DNA of 64,000 bases from Ixodes scapularis (GCF_016920785.2 NW_024609857.1:75364119-75428118), one strand, 5' to 3'. Counted from the stretch's first letter, positions 55,634 to 63,320 are shown. Notes: generated by a model not told the origin, from the letters alone. Made by a program: numbers and translations.

Positions 55634-58100
55634 CACGTGACTTGCGGAGTCACGTGACCTTGGGGGTCACGTGACCGTGCGGTAACCTTGGGGGTCACGT
55701 GACCTTGAGATAACCTTGGGGGGTCGCGTGACCTTAGGATGACCTTGGTTACGCCGACGCCGCTCAAGCCGGGAACGGGTCCCTAAAAGCTGCGCTCTAA
55801 AAAAATCTCACAGCCAATTGAACGGTATGTCATAAGTGCACCTATAAGCAATATTTCTAAGCACCGTTTCACCACCAACATTACCAATTTTCTGATGAGC
55901 GTGTGTTCAGGGCGAGTTTTCACGAAGTGAGCTTTACGTACACTACCAAAATGCTGTTCTGAAAATGTCATTTTTCTTCCACCAAGTTCCCCTCTCACCA
56001 CAGTCTCGGGTAATCTGCATCATGATCACATCCACCAGCTCGCCTGCACACACTCGATTTTTGCATTGACCTTTTTCTAGCAGATCCGGAAATACTTCTC
56101 AAAACTTTATATATAAAAAAAACTGCTATGGAGTTTGGATAGTTCTTGATATCCAATGAATTAGATAGTACTGCTTCCAAGCACTTGTAAGTGGTTTAGT
56201 GGCGTAGCTAGAAACTTTTTCCGGGAAGGTGAAAGGGGGGAAAGGGGGGGGGGGGGGGTCAACTACCTCCTCCCCCTTTTTTTCTCCGGCACCTCGCTAC
56301 TGATGTTGTTCTACAAATGCGTGTGTAGTGATATGCTGGCTGGTCCACCTAGTAGTCCACCCTTACAGCGAGTGTAGCACGATCCCCGTCGCAAAAGCCC
56401 CGCGTCATTACCTCCCCATTTTGAAAACCCCGCGTTCAATTACCCCGTCCCGTATTCCCCGCGTGCTAAAAACCCCGTCCTTACTGACCCCCGTCCCACC
56501 CTCTTCGCACTTCACCCAGCATTGTTCTATGTCTTTAACTGATCCGTTGAGGGCCTACAAAGGCTATTTTAAGTAAAATAAGCAACAGAGTAAGGTTAAC
56601 TCGAATCACAAAAAGCTTAGAATGACATACAAGTGGCCAATTGCATAAATCTTCATAACCAGCGATGCACCCATAAAATTATAGACTATATTTATCTAGA
56701 TCAGGGGTGGCCAAGCTGCGGCTCCCAAGCCACAAGCGACTCTTCGCGTGTTAAAATGCGGCTCGCGGCTCCCTCCTCTACGCCCCCCCTCCCCCCCCAC
56801 ACACACACACACTTTCCCGCCTTTCTCCCGGTCACACGAGCACTTACCCAAAAAGAGAAATGCAACACGTTCAAAATCGAAAGACAGGTTGCGGTTTGGT
56901 ATTCTTGTGCTACTGCTACCTTACGTACAGTTGGACTGCTTTTGACTTGTATAGATTGAAAGCTGTTTGAGTTTCGTTTATTGCTCTAGACGAAAGCTTG
57001 CCCCCCGCTGTGGCTCTTGGAAGTTTCGTGGTTTTGCTTGCGGCTGTTAGGCCAGGTCAGCCTGGCCACCCCTGATCTAGATGAATACACATTTTTTTTA
57101 GAACAACGTAAGAATGGAACTGGCGTTTGGTGCTATATATACGTAATAAGTATGGCGCCATGAGCTGCGGGTTTAAGTTCTGACAGAACCGTTGGAACTG
57201 TGAATCCGCGCTTTCTTTAAAGTCGACGAATGCTTTGGTTCAGAAAGGTAAAAAACGCAGGCGAGCTGGTGAATGACATCCATAGTAACCCTGAGACGTA
57301 AGAACAATAATAAAAAAAAAAAAAGAAAACAGACTTTGTTGTTCTGTCTTTTGTTTTTTTAATTTTATTGTTTCTATGTCTCTGGTTAAATGCTTTGGTT
57401 CACTGCTTATTCATAAAAACTGCAACTTCAAATGTTTTGCCGGTGACTGATATGTTCTGTTTGTTCTCACTTTTACGTCAATCCTTACTTGAGTCCCGGG
57501 TACGCATGATCGTTACACAGGAGTTAAAAGCAGCTTAATCCGTCCTCCCGCTGAGGACCCAACCACCTGACATTGGGGATTCGCGTCATGGGCTTCTGAA
57601 ACTGGGGCTTTTGAAAGTGGGGCAAATAGGCCGGGGCGTTTGCCGCGGGGCTTTTGACATCAAGTGCTTTCGTGCACCACCCCTTACAGCGTTCCATTAA
57701 TGAGCGACGGGGTGGCTCAACCTTTTCCGTTGCGTGGCGCACGCCTCGGGGTCGACTTGAACTCCATCTTGGGGCGCATGGACTTGGCCTCCTCCGTGGA
57801 CGTCTCCGACATGACCCTGGCCAGCGGGGACTTGCTGGACAGCTGTCGGGACAGCTCGAAAGCGCTCTCACCGCGCGGGAACGGGTCGCTGCTCGTGCTG
57901 CCCGCCGTGCCCGCAGCGCTGGCCACGCCGGCGCTCGGCGGAGCCAGCAGGGTGGCGGCTGGAGCCGACGACGAGACGACGGTGGGCGCCGCGGGCACAT
58001 CGCTGCAGCTGCTCGTGTCGCGGTCAGCAGCGCGGGGCTGGGAGTCCATGGCGAGGCGCAGGTAGCCGGCCTTGCTGGTGCTTTCCTTGAGCCGCAACAT
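37498..58100 (-). CDS. CCDC28: CCDC28A/B-like coiled-coil protein, four exons (3' end not found)
   Basis: Orthologue of CCDC28A/CCDC28B; CCDC28B is linked to Bardet-Biedl proteins, cilium length and mTORC2. Exons, 5' to 3': 58100-57722, 48986-48825, 44667-44568, 37642-37498, with phases 1, 1, 2, 0 consistent across all three introns. Exon 2 carries HSFLTDVTDVRQMEQGLLQL and LHDFHSGKLQAFG; exon 3 carries GKDCTFDKMEHVREQQERLA; exon 4 carries SEEGRQLAKDNLTKLIEN. All align to the conserved C-terminal half of vertebrate CCDC28. Exon 1 is Ser/Ala/Pro-rich and not conserved, so its assignment rests on phase, donor and position. Two starts are possible: 58100 (ATG directly after TAA) and 58049 (GCCATGG, better Kozak). 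The final exon, expected to encode an LExLSxSIQKLHL-like tail, was not found. Exon 4 uses the acceptor TTTTCTGTAG|C because it is the one that keeps phase. Exon 1 is divergent from CNOT10. Confidence 0.85.
38726..38950 (+). repeat. 5' LTR
   Basis: Starts TGTAGTGTTTG. Contains GATATAAGCACAG (possible promoter core) and CAATAAAACC (poly(A) signal). The first 204 bp are identical to the 3' LTR; the last ~20 bp differ. A GGCGACGAGGATGG primer-binding-like sequence follows. Confidence 0.95.
38983..40149 (+). CDS. Gypsy Gag-protease open frame
   Basis: 388 codons from ATG 38983. The N-terminal two thirds is a capsid-type Gag domain with a DFEE-like PFDESQSDWETYEERINAF start. A zinc knuckle CFRCHQVGHIQKVC (residues 244-257) follows, preceded by a second Cys cluster (CTRCGLRHRNRAC). 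An aspartic protease has active-site LDTGS (DTG at residues 326-328). The frame ends at TAG 40147, before the usual GRDW motif at the end of retroelement proteases, which appears in the same frame immediately after the stop. The stop therefore interrupts the protease. Whether it is a decay mutation or is read through cannot be told from one copy. Confidence 0.93.
   Translation: MSTSTGTVKTENQPGVQEGPHSEASRMATIGQVEPFDESQSDWETYEERINAFLRVNKISDANKVDAFLSIVGPKTYKLLKSLTAPSTPASQPLSDLQRALREHLSPRPSVIAERAKFHRKTQQETESIAEFVAGLKQSAETCNFGANLEETLRDRFVCGLARTDIQKRLFVEDVSLTFKKAVEIALSVEAATKNVTECRPSRAVKEDFQKFSAEGGRARDGSPCTRCGLRHRNRACRFRTATCFRCHQVGHIQKVCHSQPTSSFQPSRAQGQDTQRKDARRQNFAVFETEEDVEPLLQATLEKPRHGPICFTMCVQGVPLKMELDTGSAVSVMSHQVFRSCFPQIKLRPATVLLRTYTGECVRPKGVATVTVEHQHQPYQLPLHVLC
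40150..43092 (+). CDS. Gypsy polymerase open frame (RT, RNase H, integrase)
   Basis: Continues the Gag-PR frame after the TAG; the first upstream-independent start-like codon is at 40219. Residues are counted from 40219. RT shows PIVPVVKKDGSVRICGDY and the catalytic YLDD (194-197). RNase H shows CDASSYGLGAVL (342 on). Integrase shows the HHCC zinc finger (HEGHPG at 563, CAACQQQ) and DD35E core D627, D681, E717, followed by a GPVSY GPY/F-type module. The C-terminus ends YPTRERRPPDRY. No frameshift or further stop is visible through 2.9 kb, so the insertion is recent. Makes cDNA and integrates it in the nucleus. Confidence 0.96.
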   Translation, partial: EGPALIGRDWIHRLRLNWSNLNHVDAEDNQALRQVLDRHPQVFNDELGEIRGEQAQLSLKPEVQPKFCKARSIPFALKEAVEKELEKLVGLGVIEPISNSRFASPIVPVVKKDGSVRICGDYKASLNPCLNIDNYPLPKIEEIFATLAGGQVFSKIDLSRAYQQVVMDKVSREYLTLNTHKGLFAVNRLAFGVASAPAIFQKIMDNLLKGLKGVICYLDDILIMGDRTEQHLQNLDALLTRLHERGVRIKAEKCEFLKPELQFLGHVISKHGISATPEKVKAVLEAPVPIDKKQLRTFTGMVTYYGKFLPELSTVIFSLNQLLCKNAPWVWSEQCDLAFKKVKRLLVKAPVLAHYDPEAQLEVMCDASSYGLGAVLAKVEKDGSRRPIVFASRTLSPSERNYSQLEREALALVFGITKFHYYIYGRQFGLVTDHKPLQTIFGPKTGIPSIAAASLQRWAIKLSAYRYDLIYRSGASNVEADCLSRLPLPRSGEKEDDDEVTACYALRWETFPITNSDVARETSRDPTLRQVLHAVTGQWPERVTDEGMRPFVSKNLELSVDRGCLLWGMRIVVPPSLQKTILDELHEGHPGVVRMKEVARSYVWWPGIDADLENTVQTCAACQQQRALPTQAPLHPWAWPTRPWARLHLDFAGPFLQRNFLVAVDAHSKWPEVFLMPSTSAEATIGKLRDLFSRFGLPEVVVSDNGPQFCSKEFQSFLKMNGVKRVRSAPYHPSSNGLAERFVRTVKEALRKDVKGRSIEERLASFLLAYRNTPHATTQHSPASLLMGRPLRTRLDLLKPSARSVVEQKQFQQTRGRKELRRFFAIGDRVFVKNSREGPRWLEAMVTSRTGPVSYVLQVTTPRGVMEWKRHQDHIRPREADRETTSANHNHCDRSEAPWQPSESATGTEPCAGQLHDQAPAIAADDTREFSTRGDPEPPGSEDPDHDAGPSPGDRSSGTSTRSRYPTRERRPPDRYTPTQ
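43224..43446 (+). repeat. 3' LTR
   Basis: 223 bp, TG...CA ends, preceded by the polypurine tract. Identical to the 5' LTR for 204 bp; ends GACACAACCAAGACACAACA, where the 5' copy has a different ~8-nt segment. Confidence 0.95.
43846..44177. mobile_element. hAT-like MITE (CAGGGGCG termini)
   Basis: Begins CAGGGGCGTACTTACC, ends with complement of CAGAGGCGGACTTAGC. Interior has two GCAGCAAAAT/GCAGCAGAATTT segments and a perfect CCCCATGGTCACTGACCATG palindrome (44090-44113). Possible but poorly preserved 8-bp duplication. Confidence 0.65.
44287..44365 (-). repeat. tRNA-derived SINE-like fragment
   Basis: On the minus strand a TTAGCTGCGCATGCGG (A-box-like) is followed about 35 nt later by CAGGGTTCAGATCCCG (B-box-like), then an A/T-rich tail. 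It does not fold as a complete tRNA, so a SINE head is more likely. Confidence 0.35.
46137..46300. repeat. Cluster of CTATCGATAG palindromes
   Basis: At least seven ACTATCGATAGT-like motifs in 150 bp ending in TTTTCCATCACTAGTG. The pattern resembles the ends of nonautonomous hAT elements (TGGAAAACTATCGATAG), but only one end is clear. Confidence 0.6.
46512..46730 (+). mobile_element. VNTR-bearing TIR element, copy D
   Basis: Head AAAGCCGTTTACAACTCC, then TIR AGAGCGCAGCTCTT (46545-46558) and its perfect complement AAGAGCTGCGCTCT (46717-46730) followed by AAAA. Interior: GGTCACGTGACC-type palindromes (three, one of them GTCATGTGAC) separated by G runs, then CCGACGGCGACGCTGCTCAA. Shortest member. 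Confidence 0.8.
47769..48417 (+). mobile_element. Harbinger-like element carrying a MADF exon relic
   Basis: Termini AGGCCCGTTCACACTTGCGA and complement GGGCCCGTTCACACTTGCGA; TAA on both sides (47766-47768, 48418-48420). Subterminal GACAGTCGCTGGAGCGACC pairs with its complement. The 649-bp body includes a MADF-type exon fragment, as expected of the DNA-binding partner protein in PIF/Harbinger elements. No DDE transposase. Confidence 0.8.
48015..48155 (+). pseudogene. MADF-domain protein fragment
   Basis: ATG 48015 opens MELSAEALINAVKDYLF followed by CNKRHPDHKDRGKKLQA, then an in-frame TAA (48120), then NEIGDIFRR in the same frame to a GGCAG|GTACGT splice donor at about 48155. LI-AV-----L-----P-HKD----- (stop) -EI matches the first helix pair of MADF domains; the stop replaces the usual aromatic position. 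One exon of a MADF/Myb-like protein, most likely the second ORF of the surrounding Harbinger-like element. Not functional as it stands. Confidence 0.6.
48424..48775. repeat. ~50-bp tandem repeat next to CCDC28 exon 2
   Basis: Seven or so diverged copies with core TTTCCCTGTTGATAGGCACC followed by CCTGTCCCCAGGGC; starts at 48428, 48478, 48528, 48618 and 48670 are visible. It abuts the Harbinger element and lies about 50 bp inside the intron downstream of exon 2. Confidence 0.85.
48987..50778. other. CCDC28 intron 1, right of exon 2
   Basis: Purine-rich for ~120 bp then AT-rich. No recognised element with ends and no exon. Confidence 0.5.
50779..52325 (-). pseudogene. Penelope-like retroelement, 5'-truncated and frameshifted
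   Basis: Reads leftward. Frame 1 (to 51575): FFSAKTHKPDCPLRVIVSE, DFKDLYDALP, GVCIGSCIAPILSNLYLA and FRYVDDFLIFL, the RT motifs of Penelope-like elements. A frameshift at ~51573 leads to HVCWFYEPRGKKPLLPFNCA and KHRTNFVPCVEG. Another near 51075 leads to SCGRQYVGPTGRCLDDRLRE, the start of a GIY-YIG endonuclease. A third shift leads to EIIEAENIIRLEDKC and a stop at 50779. At least three disruptions make it inactive, and the N-terminal part is missing. Lies in CCDC28 intron 1 in the same orientation as the gene. Confidence 0.88.
52510..54556. mobile_element. 2-kb TIR element (TATAGACCTTTTCA), host of a nested MITE
   Basis: Left end TATAGACCTTTTCACCCTCC, right end complement TATAGACCTTTTCATTTTAG. 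Both arms reach GCCATTAGGTTGCTTCAA about 75-80 bp in, with GGCGCTG between. About 2.05 kb, no recognisable transposase. The palindromic MITE at 52981-53156 lies inside. Confidence 0.75.
52981..53156. mobile_element. Palindromic MITE (copy 2)
   Basis: Starts CTATACTCTGTTTCATACTT and ends with its complement; arms continue through AGCGTGCAACGCTGT and AGCTACTGGCG. The loop (GATCATTTGCACGCGTTCTC) is the reverse complement of the loop in copy 1. Confidence 0.88.
55098..55798 (+). mobile_element. VNTR-bearing TIR element, copy E (two arrays)
   Basis: Head AAAGCCGTTTACAACTCCC, TIR GAGCGCAGCTCTT (55132-55144), end AAAAGCTGCGCTCT (55785-55798) then AAAAA. Interior 1 (55200-55505): about seven copies of a ~42-bp unit with GATGACGTCATC/GATGACGCCATC and GATGATGACGATGACGATGC. 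Interior 2 (55505-55740): about nine GTCACGTGAC palindromes between runs of G, including a >30-nt G run. The acidic open frame (55130-55597) is an artefact of the 42-bp period. Confidence 0.85.
55799..57721. other. CCDC28 intron 1, proximal part
   Basis: Includes a G-run fragment with a GTGGCGTAGC start (56200-56285), a (CA)n run (about 56798-56811) inside the hAT MITE, and a CCCC(G)-rich stretch at 56380-56470 and 57560-57660 sharing TTTTGAAA(A/G)TGGGG-like motifs. No exon. Confidence 0.5.
56702..57074. mobile_element. hAT-type MITE with perfect 8-bp duplication
   Basis: Begins CAGGGGTGGCCAAGCTGCGG, ends GCCTGGCCACCCCTG; flanked on both sides by ATCTAGAT (56694-56701, 57075-57082). 373 bp, no transposase. 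Confidence 0.93.
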
Positions 58101-59295
58101 TTAATGGGGGCCCCGACTCAACGTCGACACCACGGACATGACTGGAAGGCGGTAGAAGCTGAAAACGAACGTTTATACTGACCGAGGGCGACGAGGGAGT
58201 GGTGGGCCGAAAGATCTTCCGCACTACAAACTTCTCAATCGTAAACAGCGTAGACTCACCAGACTCACCGTCAAGGAAACTGAAAGAGGCTACGTGAGGC
58301 TACGGATCGGATTGAAACTAACACCTAAGGAAAATTTAGGAAAACTGACCTTTTAGTTTAGGTATTTGAATTTTTTAATTGTAATTTTATTAATATTATT
58401 AATATAAATTATAAGATTCCAGCAAACAGTTTACGGTAAAGTTTGACTGGAACGGGGAGCACGTCCAAGGCATAAAGATCATACATACTAACTCTAGAGG
58501 AAAAGGTTCGCCATTTTCCCATACATTCTGGCTGCCACCAGCGGCGTATCATGCAGGCAGACCCTCGGGGTCCCAAACATGGTTACATCATCAGAGCAGT
58601 TTCGTGAACTTCAACAATTCACGAACTTACCGGTGCAAAAATATTCACGTTCCTTTCAAAGCTTTCTTTTTGAAAAGCGCGCAGATGTACGGCCTCGCGT
58701 TAACGCTAAACTAAACCATATACCCGGCTTCGCCGGTGGGGCGCGGCTGGGCGCGGTTGAGGAATACGAAACTGCGCAATCACCAGATTTCCGAGATTTC
58801 GACAGAAGGGAAGTTAATGCAGCGTAATGACTTTATTGCTTTTTATAAGCGTTAGAATAGCTCAGAATTTAGTTTACAACGTTAAATTATCACTGTTTAT
58901 ATTGCTGAGAGTTTTCACTCTTCGCGTTTACCACGGCAACGTTGTTTTCTTTCTCTCGTGTTCTGTCGCTCTCTTTTGCGATCGTTCACTCGGGACCCCG
59001 GGTGTCGGCGCACGGGATTTGTCACTCCTCCTCACCCACCTTTACCCCCCCTGCTGCCTCGGTTGGCCTCGGTTGCATCGACCTCCGCCGCAAATACAAC
59101 AGCCAGGAATAGCCAACAAAATCCAGCCAACCATTACATTGTAAACATACGCGTCGTCGTGTTCGTAGGCGGGTGTTGGGTTGTCGCGTGTGTTCGCGAA
59201 GAACTTCTACTAACGCCTACTGTTGTCGCCTAACGCGCGAAAAACTAAAGACCGGGTACGTTCCCGAGAACGCTTAACACGCTTATCGTTCTACC
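58101..59295. other. Divergent intergenic region CCDC28/CNOT10
   Basis: About 1.2 kb between start codons. AT-rich near 58340-58440, then GC-rich with a C-rich tract (59020-59060) before CNOT10. A CCCGGCTTCGCCGG hairpin lies at 58723-58736. No TATA box called; a bidirectional promoter is plausible but not shown. Confidence 0.5.
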
Positions 59296-61338
59296 ATGTC
59301 CGACAAAGAGGCGAACGGGGACGGCGGCAAGCCGGTGGAAAGCGCCCCGACGGCCGCCCCTTCAGCCGTGGTCGTGTCCGAGCAAGAGAAACAGCTGGCA
59401 GCCACGGCCACAGCCGAGTTCAATGCGGGCAGGTACGCCTCCTGCATCGAAGCCCTAGACAAGCTGAGGGCCCTTCGCCCGACGGATGGCAAGGTGGCGC
59501 ACAACCGAGCGATCGCCCGCTTCTACGCCTCCGGCAAGAAGAACAGCGAGGAGCTGGCCCAGGATATGACCGAGGTCGCCTCCCTGCTGCACGTGAACCT
59601 GGCAAGCCCGGACAGCCTAGACGACGTGGACCAGTGTGTGCCCTTCTTTAACCACGCCGTGTCCCTGTACCACGCGCAGCAGTACCGCAAGGCCGTCGCC
59701 ATCCTCGACCGACTGTTCCAGTTCATCGAGCCGCTCGACGAGTCGGTGACTCGCAAGATCTGCTTCCTCTATATCGAGCTGTGCCTGTGCCTCAAGCAGC
59801 CCGAGAAGGTGCTCGGCCTGATCGCGTACGCCGAGAGCCTGGTGTTCGGCAGCAGGGCCGCCGCCGCCGCCGCCGGGGAAACTGCGTCGCCCTTGGAGAA
59901 GGACGAGGAGCCCCGGGAGCCGGCCAAGCTGGGCGCCCACTGGACGCGTCTGCAGCAGTACAAGACGCGTTGCTTTATGCTGCTGCGCTCGACCAAGGCG
60001 AGCAAGCGTGAGATCAAGAGCCTTGTAAACTCGGGAGCCCCGACCAGCCAGACGGTGTTCCTGCGGAGCCAGCTCGAGTTCATGCGTGGCAACTACCGCA
60101 AGGCCGTGAAGGTGCTGTGCACGGCGCAGCTGCAGGGGGACCCCAAGGTCACGGCCATGTACCACAACAACGTCGGTTGCGTGCACTTCTACACGGGCAA
60201 GCCGCACCTGGGCAGCTTCAGCTTCGACAAGGCGCTCCGGGCGTACCACGAGGGCGCCAAGGCCGGCGTCTTCGACAACCGAATGTATTACGAGCTCGTG
60301 TACAACCTGGGCGTGCAGAACCTGCACGCGGGCAGGTACGTGGCTGCCTTCGACTGCCTGGTGGAGGCGGTCCGGTTCCAGCCAACCAACGCGCGGCTCT
60401 GGCTCCGGATCGCCGAGTGCTGCGTGTACCGTCACAAGTCGGACAACGCGGTAGACTTTCAGCTCAAGGAGCGCAAGCTGAACATGGTCCGCGGCACGGT
60501 TGGCTCCGGACCGTACCGCAAGATCGTGCTGGCGCCCTCCATTTCTACTGACCGGTACGTGCCTGTGGGATCGGACCATTCTGCCGCGATACCCGTGCCA
60601 ACGCTCGAGTTCGCCACGCTTTGCTTGAAGAACGCCCTATTACTTCTGCCCGAGACGGCCGCTCCAGAAACCGGCAGCTCCACCGGCGTTGCCGGTGGCG
60701 ATGACGCCGCACAACCGGGAAACGGAGGAGCCGCAGGTTCTGTCCAGACTCCGCCGCACGTCTTAGACGAAGTGGCGGCCCTGAGGAACTCTGCGCTTGC
60801 GCTTGCCGCGTATGTTGCCCTGTGTCTGAATGACGTAGTAATAGCGCTGGAACACGCGGAAAGCCTGCTCTCGCAGCCGAGGATATCTGGCATCCACAGT
60901 TTTCTGGGGCACCTCTACGCGGCCGAGGCACTTCTGCTCCTGGACCGGGTTCCAGACGCAGTAGAGCACCTGAACCCCGACCTCGTGACGGACCTCTCGT
61001 ACGGGTTCCCGGGCGAAGCAGACGACAGCGGGAATAACAAGGATGGCAGCAAGCCGGCAACCCCGGAGGCTGAAGACAAGGCGTACCGGAAACCGTGGTA
61101 CCCGGCGTCCACTTCTACCGCCAGAGTCATCAGTTTGTACAACCTGGCCGTGGCGTACACGCTTCGAGGCGGTTTGAGCAAGGCCACCGAGACCTTGCGG
61201 TTGGTGAGCGCCAGTAAGGGGCAGGACCCTGAGATTCCGGTGCAGGCACTCATGCTCGCCATCTATGTTCAGCTGCAGCAAGGGCATGCAGATCTCGCCA
61301 AGTCCATTATCAAGCAGCACCTGCCGCAGTACAAGTAG
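59296..61338 (+). CDS. CNOT10: CCR4-NOT transcription complex subunit 10, single exon
   Basis: 680-residue protein; in animals CNOT10 binds CNOT11 and the N-terminus of CNOT1 to form a module of the CCR4-NOT deadenylase, acting in cytoplasmic mRNA decay. Recognised by EKQLAATATAEFNAGRYASC, RGNYRKAVKVL followed by NNVGCVHFYTGKPHLGSFSF, YNLGVQNLHAGRYVAAFDCL (about 335-354), RLWLRIAECCVY, PVPTLEFATLCLKNALLLLP, FLGHLYAAEALLLLDRVPDA (about 535-554) and a last TPR-like pair near 608-675. It is a TPR solenoid throughout. Human CNOT10 is 744 residues; the tick-like protein lacks the human C-terminal tail. The frame has no intron and is strongly GC-rich in third positions. The ATG follows TTCTACC, with stops upstream. 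A poly(A) signal lies 39 nt after the TAG. It could be an intron-free native gene or a retrocopy; the intact 2-kb frame argues for a functional gene. Confidence 0.95.
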   Translation: MSDKEANGDGGKPVESAPTAAPSAVVVSEQEKQLAATATAEFNAGRYASCIEALDKLRALRPTDGKVAHNRAIARFYASGKKNSEELAQDMTEVASLLHVNLASPDSLDDVDQCVPFFNHAVSLYHAQQYRKAVAILDRLFQFIEPLDESVTRKICFLYIELCLCLKQPEKVLGLIAYAESLVFGSRAAAAAAGETASPLEKDEEPREPAKLGAHWTRLQQYKTRCFMLLRSTKASKREIKSLVNSGAPTSQTVFLRSQLEFMRGNYRKAVKVLCTAQLQGDPKVTAMYHNNVGCVHFYTGKPHLGSFSFDKALRAYHEGAKAGVFDNRMYYELVYNLGVQNLHAGRYVAAFDCLVEAVRFQPTNARLWLRIAECCVYRHKSDNAVDFQLKERKLNMVRGTVGSGPYRKIVLAPSISTDRYVPVGSDHSAAIPVPTLEFATLCLKNALLLLPETAAPETGSSTGVAGGDDAAQPGNGGAAGSVQTPPHVLDEVAALRNSALALAAYVALCLNDVVIALEHAESLLSQPRISGIHSFLGHLYAAEALLLLDRVPDAVEHLNPDLVTDLSYGFPGEADDSGNNKDGSKPATPEAEDKAYRKPWYPASTSTARVISLYNLAVAYTLRGGLSKATETLRLVSASKGQDPEIPVQALMLAIYVQLQQGHADLAKSIIKQHLPQYK

Positions 61339-61376
61339 CAAAGGGCATGTCTGAAGTGACCACTGTTGGGGCGTGG

Positions 61377-61382
61377 AATAAA
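61377..61382 (+). terminator. CNOT10: Polyadenylation signal of CNOT10
   Basis: AATAAA 39 nt after the stop, followed by GTGTTTTGTCTGCC. The 3'UTR is thus very short. Confidence 0.85.
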
Positions 61383-63032
61383 CAGTGTTTTGTCTGCCTG
61401 GACTGCTAGCATTCTTTTCTGCAGATTTCCTTGATGAACACAGTAAAATTACTTAGTGTCGGGCCCCTGTTATTTTGAGAAAGAGGCGTGCTGGGGAATT
61501 TTCGGTATACAGACCTTACGTGTTGAGATGAGCCTAGAGTGCACGCCTATTTGTGGTCAGAATTGTTGAGTGCCTATAAGTTCTAACATATTTTATGATT
61601 GTTTAAATAGTGCCATCATTAGACCCTGGTAGAAATTAAGAGTTTTACTGTACCACTATCATTTATTTGGTTATGTGACCTTGCGTGAATAGAATGCTTG
61701 TTTTCCAAAAGCTTTCGGTAGATAAATTATGTGATTTGGGCGTTGACACTGACTGAATCGGGCCAACATCTCGTTCACTGAATAATCTGGGCTGAGGATG
61801 AAAATGGTAACAGCGGTGGATGGGATCATGCTAAATTAGAGGTGGCAAATGTAAATATTTCGTCTTTTTGTTCAAGGAATTTTTTGCCACTGAGTTTATG
61901 TTTCATAGTTATACGCCTTATTCGGATAACTATTAAGTTCTAATTGTACTTTTTTTTTTTTTTAATATCAATCTAGATAAGCTCTACATTGCTGTAGAGG
62001 CTTAGGTGGCAACCAAACAGCAGAAATGAAAAAAAGTAAATGCAGTTTGTTTTTTTACAAGACCTTTGACTGCCATGGGGAATATTAGAGCAACTGAGTG
62101 TAATAATTATTTTTTAGCTCAAACACCTACAGCACAGAAGGTTATTCATACATCGGCAGATCTGAACCTTGTAAGCTAAGCTCCCGAATCTAGACTTGCT
62201 GAATTCCAAAGAAAAATAAAATATTTTTGAATCGATTAACACTATTGTCGGCCGTCCAGTTCAACCTTCCCGAACGCCTGCACATTGGAGCGGGAGCTCC
62301 CGAGCTCGTACAAGGGAGTCTTCACTGCCTCACTCAGCAGTATTGCAGTGCAGCCGAACGCCGAACCGCTTTGCACTGCCGTTTTCATTTAGCGACGGCG
62401 TGGGCCCCGTGGAAATGTATAAAAGATTTTGAGATTTTCTTTCTTTTTTCACCAAGCACCCAGACGGCCGAAATGTTAACATAAAATCGCCTTTCCCTGC
62501 TGCTGTAGTAATTCAAGTGAGCCAAAAACCTTCTAGTGTAAGTGACCACGGCCAGGTAGCGCTAGTCAGGGCCCATATTTGAAAAAAAAAAAAACTTTTG
62601 TATGTCTGGCGATTTATTTAACTTTCTTCGTTTCTCCATTCATTCACAAGTTCATCCACACCACGTGATCCACACGTTCACTTCATCCGTCTGCTAGAGG
62701 CCTTGGCTAGAGGACATGTCTGGAGCAATTCAATCTGTGAAGGTATTATCGACGTACTAAATTTGATGTTTATTCGTTTTTTTTTTTTTTTTTTTTTAGA
62801 AGAGTTATCTCGCTCAAATGAGTGCCTTAAGTACAGCGATATCGCGCAGCCTACTCAAAAAGCGACTCTGAAACTAACAGGTAGCGTGGTTACACGATTA
62901 CAACATCGGCCAAAGCTAATTTCATTAAAAAAAAAAAAAAAATCTTACACTTGTTTATGTAAATTTATTTACAGGTCAGGTTCGGAACAGTACATAGTGA
63001 AAGACAGCAGTCCGGTCCGATCATCTTCTCGA

Positions 63033-63072
63033 GCTCGCAAGCACGAGAGCGCGAGCTCGTGCTCGCGAGCTT
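63033..63072. repeat. GC-rich hairpin
   Basis: AGCTCGCAAGCACGAG and CTCGTGCTCGCGAGCT, 16-bp arms with one mismatch, 8-nt loop. Confidence 0.8.
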
Positions 63073-63287
63073 CGGCATGCTTGACTTCGGCAGGCATGCT
63101 GAGGACTCCTCGTCGCCTTCGGCGCGCGTTGTCGCATTCATTACAAACTTAGAGAGAAAAAAAAAAGTATGTAATGAAACAAATTACGTTTGCTTCTGTT
63201 GCTGCAATCTTTCGTGTGTGTATGTAGTGGACTCTGCCGGAATTGCGTATTCAAGGACACAAGAGCACTTCATCTGAACGAAAAGTT

Positions 63288-63320
63288 ACTCACTACGTCG
63301 TGCCAAACGACGTAGTGAGT
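63288..63320. repeat. Perfect 14-bp hairpin
   Basis: ACTCACTACGTCGT and its exact complement with a 5-nt loop (GCCAA). Confidence 0.9.

Noticed and set aside
59617..60579. 320-codon minus-strand frame under CNOT10
   Set aside because: GC-rich antisense shadow of the plus-strand gene; no recognisable motif.
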